Below, in pieces: positions 1 through 5,040 of a stretch of 6,623 nt of DNA (its first letter is position 1; each line of letters opens with the position of its first letter). The stretch lies in contig SFHY01000076.1 in NCBI GenBank assembly GCA_004556255.1, positions 1-6,623 of the forward strand, written 5' to 3'. This stretch comes from Lactobacillus delbrueckii (GTDB taxonomy: Bacteria > Bacillota > Bacilli > Lactobacillales > Lactobacillaceae). The notes beneath the pieces were generated by a model, which was not told the origin of the DNA, did no database searches, and worked only from the letters and a program-made list of their open reading frames with translations. The position numbers and the translations under genes are program-made.

Positions 1-1
1 A

Positions 2-370
2 GACTGCGGCTACACCAATGCCAAAAACGAAATCGAGCACGAAGCCCAGGCCCTTTACAATATGCCGGCCTTTCCCCGTTTTCCCCTGGTGGAAATCTTG
101 AGCGGGATTACCAAGTTAAAAGCCGGCTACTTTTTGGCCCAGGCCTCAAGCCTCGCGCAGCTGAAGAAGAATACCCGGCCCATGCTCTTTATCCACGGCA
201 GCAAGGATACTTTTGTCCCAACCGAAATGGTTTATAAAAATTACCGGGCCAGCCGGGGGCCAAAGCAGCTCTTGATCGTCAAAGGGGCCCAGCACGCCAA
301 GTCCTATGAGCACAATCCGGCCTTATATGCACGCACGGTCAAGCAATTTTTAGCAAAATACGTTAAATAA
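2..370 (+). CDS. alpha/beta hydrolase, C-terminal part (5' end outside window)
   Basis: The reading frame is open from the first bases of the window to a TAA at 368-370, giving 122 codons with no start in view. An in-frame ATG at 62 is probably internal, because the 20 codons before it (reading DCGYTNAKNEIEHE...) continue the same protein. Two of the three catalytic residues of the alpha/beta hydrolase fold are visible. The acid is the Asp of HGSKDTFVP (codon 206-208), after a beta strand reading RPMLFIHG; the base is the His of KGAQHAKSY (codon 293-295). The nucleophile would lie upstream, outside the window. The visible part matches the last third of the roughly 310-residue esterase/acyltransferase-like hydrolases common in lactobacilli. 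The substrate cannot be told. No terminator directly follows the stop: a promoter for the next transcript begins five bases downstream, so read-through into that unit is possible. Confidence 0.85.
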   Translation, partial: DCGYTNAKNEIEHEAQALYNMPAFPRFPLVEILSGITKLKAGYFLAQASSLAQLKKNTRPMLFIHGSKDTFVPTEMVYKNYRASRGPKQLLIVKGAQHAKSYEHNPALYARTVKQFLAKYVK

Positions 371-374
371 TCTC

Positions 375-390
375 TTGCAAGCGTTTGCAT
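375..390. promoter_or_regulatory. cre-like operator (CcpA or another LacI-family regulator) over the -35
   Basis: TTGCAAGCGTTTGCAT fits the 16-base cre pattern WTGNAANCGNWWNCAW at every position and is a near-palindrome around the central CG (arms TGCAA and TTGCA at 376-380 and 385-389). It covers the whole -35 element and the first half of the spacer. A bound regulator would therefore block RNA polymerase, which predicts repression. CcpA is the obvious candidate in this group; another LacI-family repressor would recognise a similar site. Confidence 0.65.
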
Positions 391-403
391 CTCATGCTAT
401 ACT
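375..403 (+). promoter_or_regulatory. strong sigma-A promoter with extended -10
   Basis: The -35 hexamer is TTGCAA (375-380) and the -10 is TATACT (398-403), with exactly 17 bp between them. A TG one base before the -10 (395-396) makes it an extended -10. Transcription should start near 408-410. No coding region follows on this strand, only the structured AT-rich stretch and a terminator, so this looks like the promoter of a non-coding RNA. Confidence 0.75.
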
Positions 404-671
404 GAAGGTGTGGAAGAGGTAGAAAACAACTGAACAGAAGTTTTTATCTCCAGATTGTAATTATTATTCGCTGTCTCTCTTATTGAGACCATAATAAAGG
501 CTTGAAGCTTTTAACCAAGTGGCGATACACAATAGTCTAATTCATTTCATACGCTAGCACGTAAAACTCGAACAAGTGACTGTTTTATCTTAGCCGGTAT
601 TAGCCATTGGTGAATTCTTAAAATTGAATATCGTGACTATTAATTTGATGAGCTACCTCATCCACTTGGAA

Positions 672-690
672 AGACTGCCGGGGGCAGTTT
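672..690 (+). other. GC-rich hairpin just before the terminator
   Basis: ACTGCC (674-679) and GGCAGT (683-688) form a six-pair stem with a GGG loop, extendable outward by a G.U and an A-U pair to 672/690. It abuts the terminator stem with no gap, so the two helices could stack. Only a short U stretch follows, so on its own it would be a poor terminator. Confidence 0.55.
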
Positions 691-722
691 AAAGGCGAGA
701 AGATTTGATCTTCTCGCCTTTT
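691..722. terminator. 14-bp Rho-independent terminator, probably bidirectional
   Basis: AAAGGCGAGAAGAT (691-704) and ATCTTCTCGCCTTT (708-721) are perfect reverse complements around a TTG loop. On the plus strand the stem runs into TTTTCT and ends the putative RNA. On the minus strand the same hairpin lies 32 bases beyond the rlmCD stop and is followed by TTTAAA, a weaker U tract, so it probably serves both convergent units. Confidence 0.85.
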
Positions 723-753
723 CTAATGCTTATTTTCTTTTTGTCTGTGTTTC

Positions 754-2136
754 CTACTTGCGCAGGGTCAACTTGGCGATGCATTCGCAGCGCGGGGTCT
801 GCGGCAGCATGTCAACGTTTTCGATGACCCGGACGTCGTAAGCCTCACCCAAAAGGACCAGGTCCTGGGCCAGGGTGGACGGGTTGCAGGAAATGTAGAC
901 GAAGCTGGCTGGCTTGACTCTGAGCAGGGTCTTAATCAAGGACTTGGCCAGGCCGGTCCGCGGCGGGTCGACGATCAAGGCGTCGATCGGCAGGCCGTCT
1001 TCCTTTAAGCGGGGGAGGAGCTTTTCTACGCTGCCCTGCAGGTATTCTGCGTTTCTGACATGGTTGAGCTCGACATTGTGCTGGGCGTCCAAAACAGCTT
1101 CAGGGATGCTTTCGATCCCGACTACCTGCTTGACCTGGTCAGCGGCTAAAATACCCAGGGTGCCGACCCCGGAGTAAGCATCGATCAAGGTCATGTCCGG
1201 CGTTAAGCTGAGCAGTTTCAGGGCTTCAGAATACAGGGTAGCCGTCTGGACCGGGTTCAGCTGGAAGAAGGCCCGGGGGCTCAAGGCAAACTTCTTGCCC
1301 ATGATTTCTTCCATGATCTGGTTCTTGCCCCGGAGCTTGCTGGTCTTGTTCCCCCAGACTTGCGGATTCTGCCAGTCGGTTTCGTTTTGGTAGACGGAAA
1401 CGACCTTTGGCAGGCGCATGATTTCGTCAGCCAGCTGCAGCAGATTGTCCAGCTTGTGGCCAACAGTGATCAAGGTAACCTGCATCTCCTGGCTGGCTTC
1501 TGCCTGCCGGACGACGATGGTCTTAATGCCTGGCAAGTTCCGCCGGCGGTTGGCGATTGGCACGCGGAGCTTGATGATCAGATCCCGGATGGCCCGTTCA
1601 GTTGCCTGGGTGTCCTTGCTCTGGGTCGGCATTTCCGGCAGGTCGATCAATTGGTGGGAGTTAGGTGCGTACAGACCCAGGGAAACATGGTGGTTTTCCC
1701 GTCCGATCTGGTACTGGGCCTTGGCCCGGTAGTGCCACTGGTCTGGGGCCGGGATGGTGTTCTTGATCTTGTAGTTCTTGTAGCCGCGCGGGTGGTACTT
1801 TTCAAGGGCGGAGACCAGGTTGTCCTTCTTGAACTTGAGCTGGCCTTCGTAAGAGAGGTGGGCCAGTTCCAGGCCCCCGATTCTCGGGTCAACGCCGGAT
1901 GGGAAGGGAACCCGGTCAGGGCTGGCTTCCTTGATCCGGACTAACTCACCTTCCAGGTATTGGGGGTGGTCCTTGATGATCTTGGCCACCACGACTTCGT
2001 CTGGCAGGGCGCCGGGGATGAAGATGATCTTGCGCTTGTAGTAGCCGATCCCTTCACCGTTGATCCCCAGCCGCTTGATGGTGATGATGACGTGCCGCTC
2101 TTTCGGAGCGTTTTTTGAAAAATGTTTTTTCTGCAT
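754..2136 (-). CDS. rlmCD: 23S rRNA (uracil-5-)-methyltransferase, RlmCD/RlmD (RumA) family
   Basis: A 460-residue SAM-dependent enzyme making 5-methyluridine in 23S rRNA; Gram-positive members of this class modify both U747 and U1939. An N-terminal TRAM RNA-binding domain spans about residues 12-72. The methyltransferase core carries FFQLNPVQ (290-297), the SAM loop DAYSGVGTLGI (319-329) and VDPPRTGL (389-396). The catalytic nucleophile is Cys417 in ISCNPSTLAQD, and the general base is Glu451 in QTPRCECIAKL, where the usual HVE triplet reads RCE. The region that holds the 4Fe-4S cysteines in E. coli RlmD (here about 78-90, PSGVDPRIGGLE) has none; the only cysteines are 417, 450 and 452, so this is a cluster-free variant. 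The start is supported by AAGAAGG five bases upstream. It diverges from recX. The assignment as a uracil-5 methyltransferase is firm; the dual-site specificity is inferred from relatives. Confidence 0.93.
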   Translation of the reverse strand: MQKKHFSKNAPKERHVIITIKRLGINGEGIGYYKRKIIFIPGALPDEVVVAKIIKDHPQYLEGELVRIKEASPDRVPFPSGVDPRIGGLELAHLSYEGQLKFKKDNLVSALEKYHPRGYKNYKIKNTIPAPDQWHYRAKAQYQIGRENHHVSLGLYAPNSHQLIDLPEMPTQSKDTQATERAIRDLIIKLRVPIANRRRNLPGIKTIVVRQAEASQEMQVTLITVGHKLDNLLQLADEIMRLPKVVSVYQNETDWQNPQVWGNKTSKLRGKNQIMEEIMGKKFALSPRAFFQLNPVQTATLYSEALKLLSLTPDMTLIDAYSGVGTLGILAADQVKQVVGIESIPEAVLDAQHNVELNHVRNAEYLQGSVEKLLPRLKEDGLPIDALIVDPPRTGLAKSLIKTLLRVKPASFVYISCNPSTLAQDLVLLGEAYDVRVIENVDMLPQTPRCECIAKLTLRK

Positions 2137-2141
2137 TTGAG

Positions 2142-2148
2142 CCTTCTT
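2142..2148 (-). promoter_or_regulatory. ribosome binding site of rlmCD
   Basis: Read on the minus strand this is AAGAAGG, five bases before the ATG at 2136-2134. It fixes the start of the methyltransferase and argues against the longer minus-strand frames that run through this region. Confidence 0.7.
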
Positions 2149-2199
2149 CTTTGTCTATTCTTTCTACAATAAAAATAACTGAAAACTTCGTAACTTACT

Positions 2200-2229
2200 A
2201 TTATACAGGGCTTTTTAAAAGGGACGCAA
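2200..2229 (-). promoter_or_regulatory. promoter of rlmCD
   Basis: On the minus strand a consensus TATAAT -10 (2205-2200) lies 18 bp after TTGCGT (2229-2224), which matches the -35 consensus at its first three positions and at none of the last three. Transcription would start about 55 bases before the rlmCD ATG, leaving a short leader. Confidence 0.6.
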
Positions 2230-2233
2230 GTTT

Positions 2234-2263
2234 TTCGCAGCTTTTGCGGCAATTTGCTAAGAT
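2234..2263 (+). promoter_or_regulatory. probable promoter of recX
   Basis: An extended -10, TGCTAAGAT (2255-2263), lies 18 bp downstream of TTCGCA (2234-2239), a four-of-six -35. The start would fall about 30 bases before the recX ATG. It overlaps the -35 of the oppositely directed rlmCD promoter (2224-2229) only at its edge. I see no SOS (LexA/DinR) box in the 160-bp gap, so recX is not obviously damage-inducible here. Confidence 0.4.
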
Positions 2264-2285
2264 AGAGTTGCCAGATTTGCCAAAT

Positions 2286-2292
2286 AAGGAGG
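2286..2292 (+). promoter_or_regulatory. ribosome binding site that sets the recX start
   Basis: AAGGAGG is a full Shine-Dalgarno match, five A residues before ATG 2298. The same frame stays open back to an ATG at 2115, but that start has no comparable site and would run through the promoter region and into the rlmCD coding start, so 2298 is the true start. Confidence 0.9.
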
Positions 2293-2297
2293 AAAAA

Positions 2298-3113
2298 ATG
2301 GCTATTATCACGAAAGTTAGTGCACAAAAGCGGCAGGGGCGCTACAATATTTTTTTGGACCAGGAATATGCTTTTTCCGTCAGCGAAAAGACCCTGGCGG
2401 AATTTGTCCTGCTCAAGGGCCAGGAGCTCAGCCCCCAGAAGGTTAATGAAATTCTGGACTATGAGGCAAGCGCCAAGGCCAGTGACCTGGCGGCCAGATA
2501 CCTGTCCTACCAGCCCCGGACGGTCAAGGAAGTGACTGACTATCTCAGCCAGCATGAAATTTCCCGGTCAGCGGCTAAACGCGCCGTTGCCGAGCTGACC
2601 CAGCTGGGCTACCTGGACGACGCGGCTTATGCCCGCCTTTTTGTCAAAAATAACCTCCAGGTCGGCAAGAACGGACCAGGGGCTGTTCGCCGGGACTTAA
2701 AGAAAAAGGGCGTTGACGAGGACTTAATCGAAGCTGCCCTGGCAGATGTGACTGATGAGGAATGGGCCGGGGTTGGCAAGCGCCTGGTCAAGTCACTTTT
2801 GGGCCAGCAGGGGAAGATTGCCAAGCGGGAAGTCGACCGCAAGATGCAGACTAAACTGCTCAGCCATGGCTTCTCCGGCTCCCTGGCCCAGGCCGTGACC
2901 CAGGAACTAGTCCCGGAAGCTGACGAGGACCAGGAAAGAGAGGCTTTGGCCAAGCAGGGCCTTAAGGCCTACAAGCGTTTCAAGCGCTATGAGCCGGGCT
3001 TAAGGGAGCAGAAGATGCGGCAGTACCTGTACAGCCACGGCTTTTCCGGGGATGAAATCAGCGCCTTTTTGGCCGGGGAGATCATTCCCTTAGAAGAACT
3101 GGAAGAATACTAG
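2298..3113 (+). CDS. recX: RecX, regulator of RecA
   Basis: A 271-residue cytosolic protein of the RecX family, which binds RecA filaments and limits or remodels them during recombination and repair. The length matches Gram-positive members (about 260-270), longer than the roughly 150-170 residues of enterobacterial RecX. The family signature is LGYLDDAAYARLFV (103-116), preceded by the first three-helix repeat (ASDLAARYLSYQPRTVKEV, from 61) and followed by RRDLKKKGVDEDLIEAAL (131-148). Further repeats end in similar KLLSHGFSG (187-194) and YLYSHGFSG (243-251) segments, as expected for tandem helical repeats. An N-terminal beta-rich extension (1-40) is typical of Firmicutes. The C-terminus is acidic (PLEELEEY). 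It is transcribed away from rlmCD and followed after 21 bp by an unrecognised gene, probably in the same transcript. Confidence 0.92.
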   Translation: MAIITKVSAQKRQGRYNIFLDQEYAFSVSEKTLAEFVLLKGQELSPQKVNEILDYEASAKASDLAARYLSYQPRTVKEVTDYLSQHEISRSAAKRAVAELTQLGYLDDAAYARLFVKNNLQVGKNGPGAVRRDLKKKGVDEDLIEAALADVTDEEWAGVGKRLVKSLLGQQGKIAKREVDRKMQTKLLSHGFSGSLAQAVTQELVPEADEDQEREALAKQGLKAYKRFKRYEPGLREQKMRQYLYSHGFSGDEISAFLAGEIIPLEELEEY

Positions 3114-3134
3114 AAAATAGAAAGAAGCAAAGAG

Positions 3135-3611
3135 ATGCAGACAGAAATCAGCGAACTTACTTTTATCGGCAAGGCCTTTCCCGACCGGATGATGGACGCG
3201 AATGGGACCTTCGCGGCCGCCAACCAGGAACTGGAAGCCGATCCGGCCTTTCAAGACTTTGTTAAAGCAGCCGGCCTTGACGGGCAGCGGGCTTCCTTGA
3301 TCGTTTTTGGCCCGGAAAACTTCATGTACTGGTACGGAGTGATCGCGCCTAAGGATAGCGAAGTTAGCGGCCTGCTCAAGTTTTCTCTGCCAAGCGCCCG
3401 GGTTTTCCAAAAAGAAGAGACAGCCAACGCGGCATACTTTGACCTGCCGCTGAACTTCGAACTGCCCCGCTTTTTGGATGAAGCCGGCGACTTAGGCAGC
3501 GACTTCCAGGCTCAGCTGGAAGAGAATCCTAACCCTTACATCCTTCGCCAGCTGGATTTAGGTAATAAAAAACTGACCAAGAGCCTTTACCTCCCGGTCA
3601 GTCAGAATTAG
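3135..3611 (+). CDS. unrecognised 158-residue cytosolic protein
   Basis: I do not recognise a family. The product is 158 residues, acidic, with no signal peptide or membrane segment. Visible landmarks are TFAAANQELEADPAFQDF (25-42), likely helical; a hydrophobic stretch SLIVFGPENFMYWYGVIAP (54-72), rich in aromatic residues; and a Pro- and Phe-rich middle (FDLPLNFELPRFL, 102-114). The pattern of an aromatic strand followed by alternating strands faintly resembles small effector-binding (GyrI-like) domains, but I would not assign that. The ATG at 3135 follows recX by 21 bp and has only a purine-rich upstream stretch (AGAAAGAAGC), not a good Shine-Dalgarno, so translation may depend on recX. 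Its codon use resembles that of recX, which argues for a real gene. The last 4 bp overlap the end of the opposing membrane-protein gene. Confidence 0.75.
   Translation: MQTEISELTFIGKAFPDRMMDANGTFAAANQELEADPAFQDFVKAAGLDGQRASLIVFGPENFMYWYGVIAPKDSEVSGLLKFSLPSARVFQKEETANAAYFDLPLNFELPRFLDEAGDLGSDFQAQLEENPNPYILRQLDLGNKKLTKSLYLPVSQN
3567..3602 (-). terminator. Rho-independent terminator of the membrane-protein gene, inside the opposing gene
   Basis: On the minus strand, ACTGACC (3602-3596) plus GGGAG (3595-3591) pair with CTCTT (3583-3579) plus GGTCAGT (3578-3572), giving a continuous 12-bp stem with two G.U pairs and a seven-base loop. The stem runs straight into a run of T (complement of the A run 3567-3572) and then ATTA. 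It lies just past the stop of the minus-strand gene at 3608, within the last codons of the 158-residue gene. On the plus strand no T run follows, so it works in one direction only. Confidence 0.8.
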
Positions 3612-4075
3612 GATTGCTTGATTTCAGCGTCAATGGACAAGTTGTCGTATTCGATGTAGGCCCCCAGGCAAGTCGAAATGAACATGACCAAGATGACGAA
3701 GCCCATGGAGGTGCCGACGATCCATTCCAGGGGCAAAAGCAGGCGGATCACGATCGTGGCCAGGGTGCAGAGGACAAAGTCCAGGATGAAGTTGGCCACC
3801 TGCAAGAGCGGCCGGCGGCGGATGCTGAAGAAGCGGAGAATCTGCTGCAAGAAGCTGTCATAGATGTCTCCGGCCAGCAAATTCAAGGGCCGCTGGATGG
3901 TGGCCTTGACGGCCAGCATGATGATGGCCCCGACAAAGGCCCCTACAGCCGTACGGAAGGGGTCAGTCGAGTGCAGGACCAGGGCGTTGTAGCCGATCCC
4001 GATGATGGCCAGGCTGCAGATGTAGGGGATCAAGAGCAGGAAGACGAAAACTAACATAATGCGGCGCATTTTCAT
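3608..4075 (-). CDS. small integral membrane protein, four predicted helices, function unknown
   Basis: A 155-residue protein with four hydrophobic segments at about residues 6-28, 42-58, 93-114 and 117-139. A positively charged loop lies between the second and third (RFFSIRRRPLLQ, 81-92), so this loop is probably cytoplasmic, with both termini inside. The C-terminus is acidic (YIEYDNLSIDAEIKQS). The first helix follows MKMRR and has no signal-peptidase pattern, so it is likely a membrane anchor. I recognise no family and no transporter motif. The start is chosen because AAAGAGGTG lies eight bases upstream; a second ATG two codons later would be too far from it. It is divergent from the CorC-like gene and convergent with the 158-residue gene, and appears monocistronic with its own promoter and terminator. 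The frame opposite it (3614-4054, +) is an Asp- and Gln-rich shadow. Confidence 0.8.
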   Translation of the reverse strand: MKMRRIMLVFVFLLLIPYICSLAIIGIGYNALVLHSTDPFRTAVGAFVGAIIMLAVKATIQRPLNLLAGDIYDSFLQQILRFFSIRRRPLLQVANFILDFVLCTLATIVIRLLLPLEWIVGTSMGFVILVMFISTCLGAYIEYDNLSIDAEIKQS

Positions 4076-4083
4076 TGGTAAAA

Positions 4084-4092
4084 CACCTCTTT
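4084..4092 (-). promoter_or_regulatory. ribosome binding site of the membrane-protein gene
   Basis: Read on the minus strand this is AAAGAGGTG, eight bases before the ATG at 4075. It favours that start over the second ATG at 4069. Confidence 0.65.
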
Positions 4093-4102
4093 CTACTGGG
4101 GT

Positions 4103-4111
4103 ATTTTAACA
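4103..4111 (-). promoter_or_regulatory. extended -10 promoter of the membrane-protein gene
   Basis: The minus strand reads TGTTAAAAT (4111-4103), an extended -10 of the form TGnTAAAAT. No convincing -35 is found 16-18 bp upstream. The predicted transcript would begin near 4096, about 20 bases before the ATG. Confidence 0.45.
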
Positions 4112-4129
4112 TATTCCTGTAAGGTCATA

Positions 4130-4138
4130 TGCTATAAT
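4130..4138 (+). promoter_or_regulatory. extended -10 promoter of the CorC-like gene and prfC
   Basis: TGCTATAAT is a perfect extended -10 (TG at 4130-4131, TATAAT at 4133-4138). A TTAACA at 4106-4111 is too far away (21 bp) to be an ideal -35. Transcription would start near 4145, about 32 bases before the ATG. It lies back to back with the minus-strand promoter at 4103-4111. Confidence 0.6.
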
Positions 4139-4176
4139 GTAAATATTTAAGGATTTTACGAAAGAGAGTTAAGAAA

Positions 4177-5040
4177 ATGACAAGCGACCCTGCGACCGGC
4201 AGCCTGTTTGACAAACTGAGAAGCCGTTTTTCTAGCAATGAAGAAGGCGGCAAGGACCAGCTGCAGGCAGAAATTGACCAGCTGCATGCCGGCAATGTTT
4301 TGACTGATACCGAATATTCGATGATTGAGGGCAGCATGGCTTTCCACGATAAAGTAGCCCGGGAAGTCATGGTGCCGCGGACTGACGCCTTCATGATCGA
4401 CATTGAGGACGACCTGGAGGAAAAACTGGATGACATCCTCCGCCAGCCTTATTCAAGAATTCCCGTCTACCGCCAGGACAAGGACCAGATCGTGGGCGTC
4501 ATCCACATCCGCACCATTCTTAGAGAAGCCCGCCAGCACGGCTTTGACCAGCTGACTTACGACCGCTTGATCTCTCCGCCCCTTTTTGCCCCGGAAACGA
4601 TCGAGCTGGACGATTTGCTGGTGCAGATGCAGACCAGCCAGCAGCAATTGGCTATCTTGACCGATGAATACGGCGGGGTGACCGGCCTGGCCAGCATCGA
4701 AGACTTGCTGGAAGAAATCGTCGGCGACATTGACGACGAGGTCGACAAGGCGGAAGTTTTGGTCCGGCAGCTGAGTGACCGGCAATTTGTCATTTATGGC
4801 AAGATGCCTTTGACCGACTTCAACGATCGCTTTGGCACCGACCTGGAAATGGAAGACGTTGACACCCTGGCCGGCTATATGATCACCAAATTAGGCGTGA
4901 TCCCGGGCAGAGGCGAGCAGCTGGAAGTGCCCCTGGACAACGGCATGGTTTTGACGACCAGAAGAATGCGGGGTTCGCGGCTCTTGACGGTCTTATTGAC
5001 CCTGCCAGAAGAAAATTACGAGGAAGAAACTGAAGAATAA
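4177..5040 (+). CDS. CBS-domain protein of the CorC/HlyC (TlyC) family, soluble form
   Basis: A 287-residue protein with a CBS pair at about 66-125 (REVMVPRTDAF, then YSRIPVYRQDKDQIVGVIHI) and 132-186. The hallmark DEYGGVTGLASIEDLLEEI (163-181) is followed by VGDIDDE, and a CorC/HlyC domain spans about 203-277 (FVIYGKMPLTDFNDRFG...LAGYMI). The N-terminal DUF21 membrane domain carried by most Firmicutes paralogues is missing; the length and layout match E. coli CorC (about 290 residues), linked to Mg/Co handling. There is no membrane segment, so it is probably cytosolic. CBS pairs usually sense adenine nucleotides, which is an inference here. Older 'hemolysin' names rest on weak evidence. The start at 4177 has a modest AAAGAGAG upstream. 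Its TAA (5038-5040) shares the A with the ATG of prfC, so the two are one operon and probably translationally coupled. Confidence 0.9.
   Translation: MTSDPATGSLFDKLRSRFSSNEEGGKDQLQAEIDQLHAGNVLTDTEYSMIEGSMAFHDKVAREVMVPRTDAFMIDIEDDLEEKLDDILRQPYSRIPVYRQDKDQIVGVIHIRTILREARQHGFDQLTYDRLISPPLFAPETIELDDLLVQMQTSQQQLAILTDEYGGVTGLASIEDLLEEIVGDIDDEVDKAEVLVRQLSDRQFVIYGKMPLTDFNDRFGTDLEMEDVDTLAGYMITKLGVIPGRGEQLEVPLDNGMVLTTRRMRGSRLLTVLLTLPEENYEEETEE

Larger units (their letters stand above)
407..722 (+). ncRNA. predicted structured non-coding RNA with paired ends
   Basis: This is the content of the 350-bp gap between the hydrolase and rlmCD. It is much more AT-rich than its neighbours, has stops in all plus-strand frames, and is bounded by a strong promoter and a perfect terminator hairpin. 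The first transcribed bases pair with the far end: 410-414 (GTGGA) with 661-665 (TCCAC), and 416-422 (GAGGTAG) with 653-659 (CTACCTC), separated by one A/A mismatch. Inside are 461-467 with 491-497 capped by 473-477 with 485-489; 561-567 with 582-588 (one G.U pair); and 531-537 (AATAGTC) with 635-641 (GACTATT). A GC-rich hairpin at 672-690 precedes the terminator. Paired ends are typical of stable housekeeping RNAs. I do not see the tmRNA start, the RNase P GAGGAAAGUC block or the SRP GGAAGGAAGCAG loop. A divergent 6S RNA is possible, but 260 nt would be long. The decayed leader of a lost sugar operon is the alternative. Start and end are estimates. Confidence 0.5.

Noticed and set aside
62..370. 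A complete 102-residue protein starting at ATG 62
   Set aside because: The frame is open upstream to the window edge with hydrolase-like sequence, and no ribosome site precedes 62, so it is the tail of a longer gene.
565..588. LexA/DinR-like box (CGAACAAG...)
   Set aside because: Only the left half resembles the SOS box; the right half lacks the GTTC arm at the correct spacing, and it lies inside a transcript.
407..666. tmRNA, RNase P RNA or SRP RNA
   Set aside because: It has no tmRNA acceptor ends or tag frame, no RNase P GAGGAAAGUC core, and no SRP GGAAGGAAGCAG apical loop.
648..692. Tiny ATG frame of 14 codons near the end of the RNA
   Set aside because: There is no Shine-Dalgarno before it, it lies within the paired 3' region and ends in the terminal hairpins. 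It is likely chance.
1360..1944. Long plus-strand frame (194 codons) inside rlmCD
   Set aside because: Antisense shadow of a conserved, GC-rich gene. It has no ribosome site and its composition is that of a mirror frame.
2115..2297. 61-codon N-terminal extension of recX from an ATG at 2115
   Set aside because: It crosses the promoter region and the rlmCD start, lacks a ribosome site, and its sequence does not look like RecX. The AAGGAGG before ATG 2298 is ideal.
1941..2555. Minus-strand 204-codon frame across the recX/rlmCD gap
   Set aside because: It overlaps recX in antisense and the out-of-frame start of rlmCD, with no family resemblance. It is a chance open frame.
3614..4054. Plus-strand 146-codon frame opposite the membrane gene
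   Set aside because: It reads as an Asp-, Gln- and Gly-rich product typical of the complement of a hydrophobic gene. The minus-strand frame has a ribosome site, promoter and terminator.
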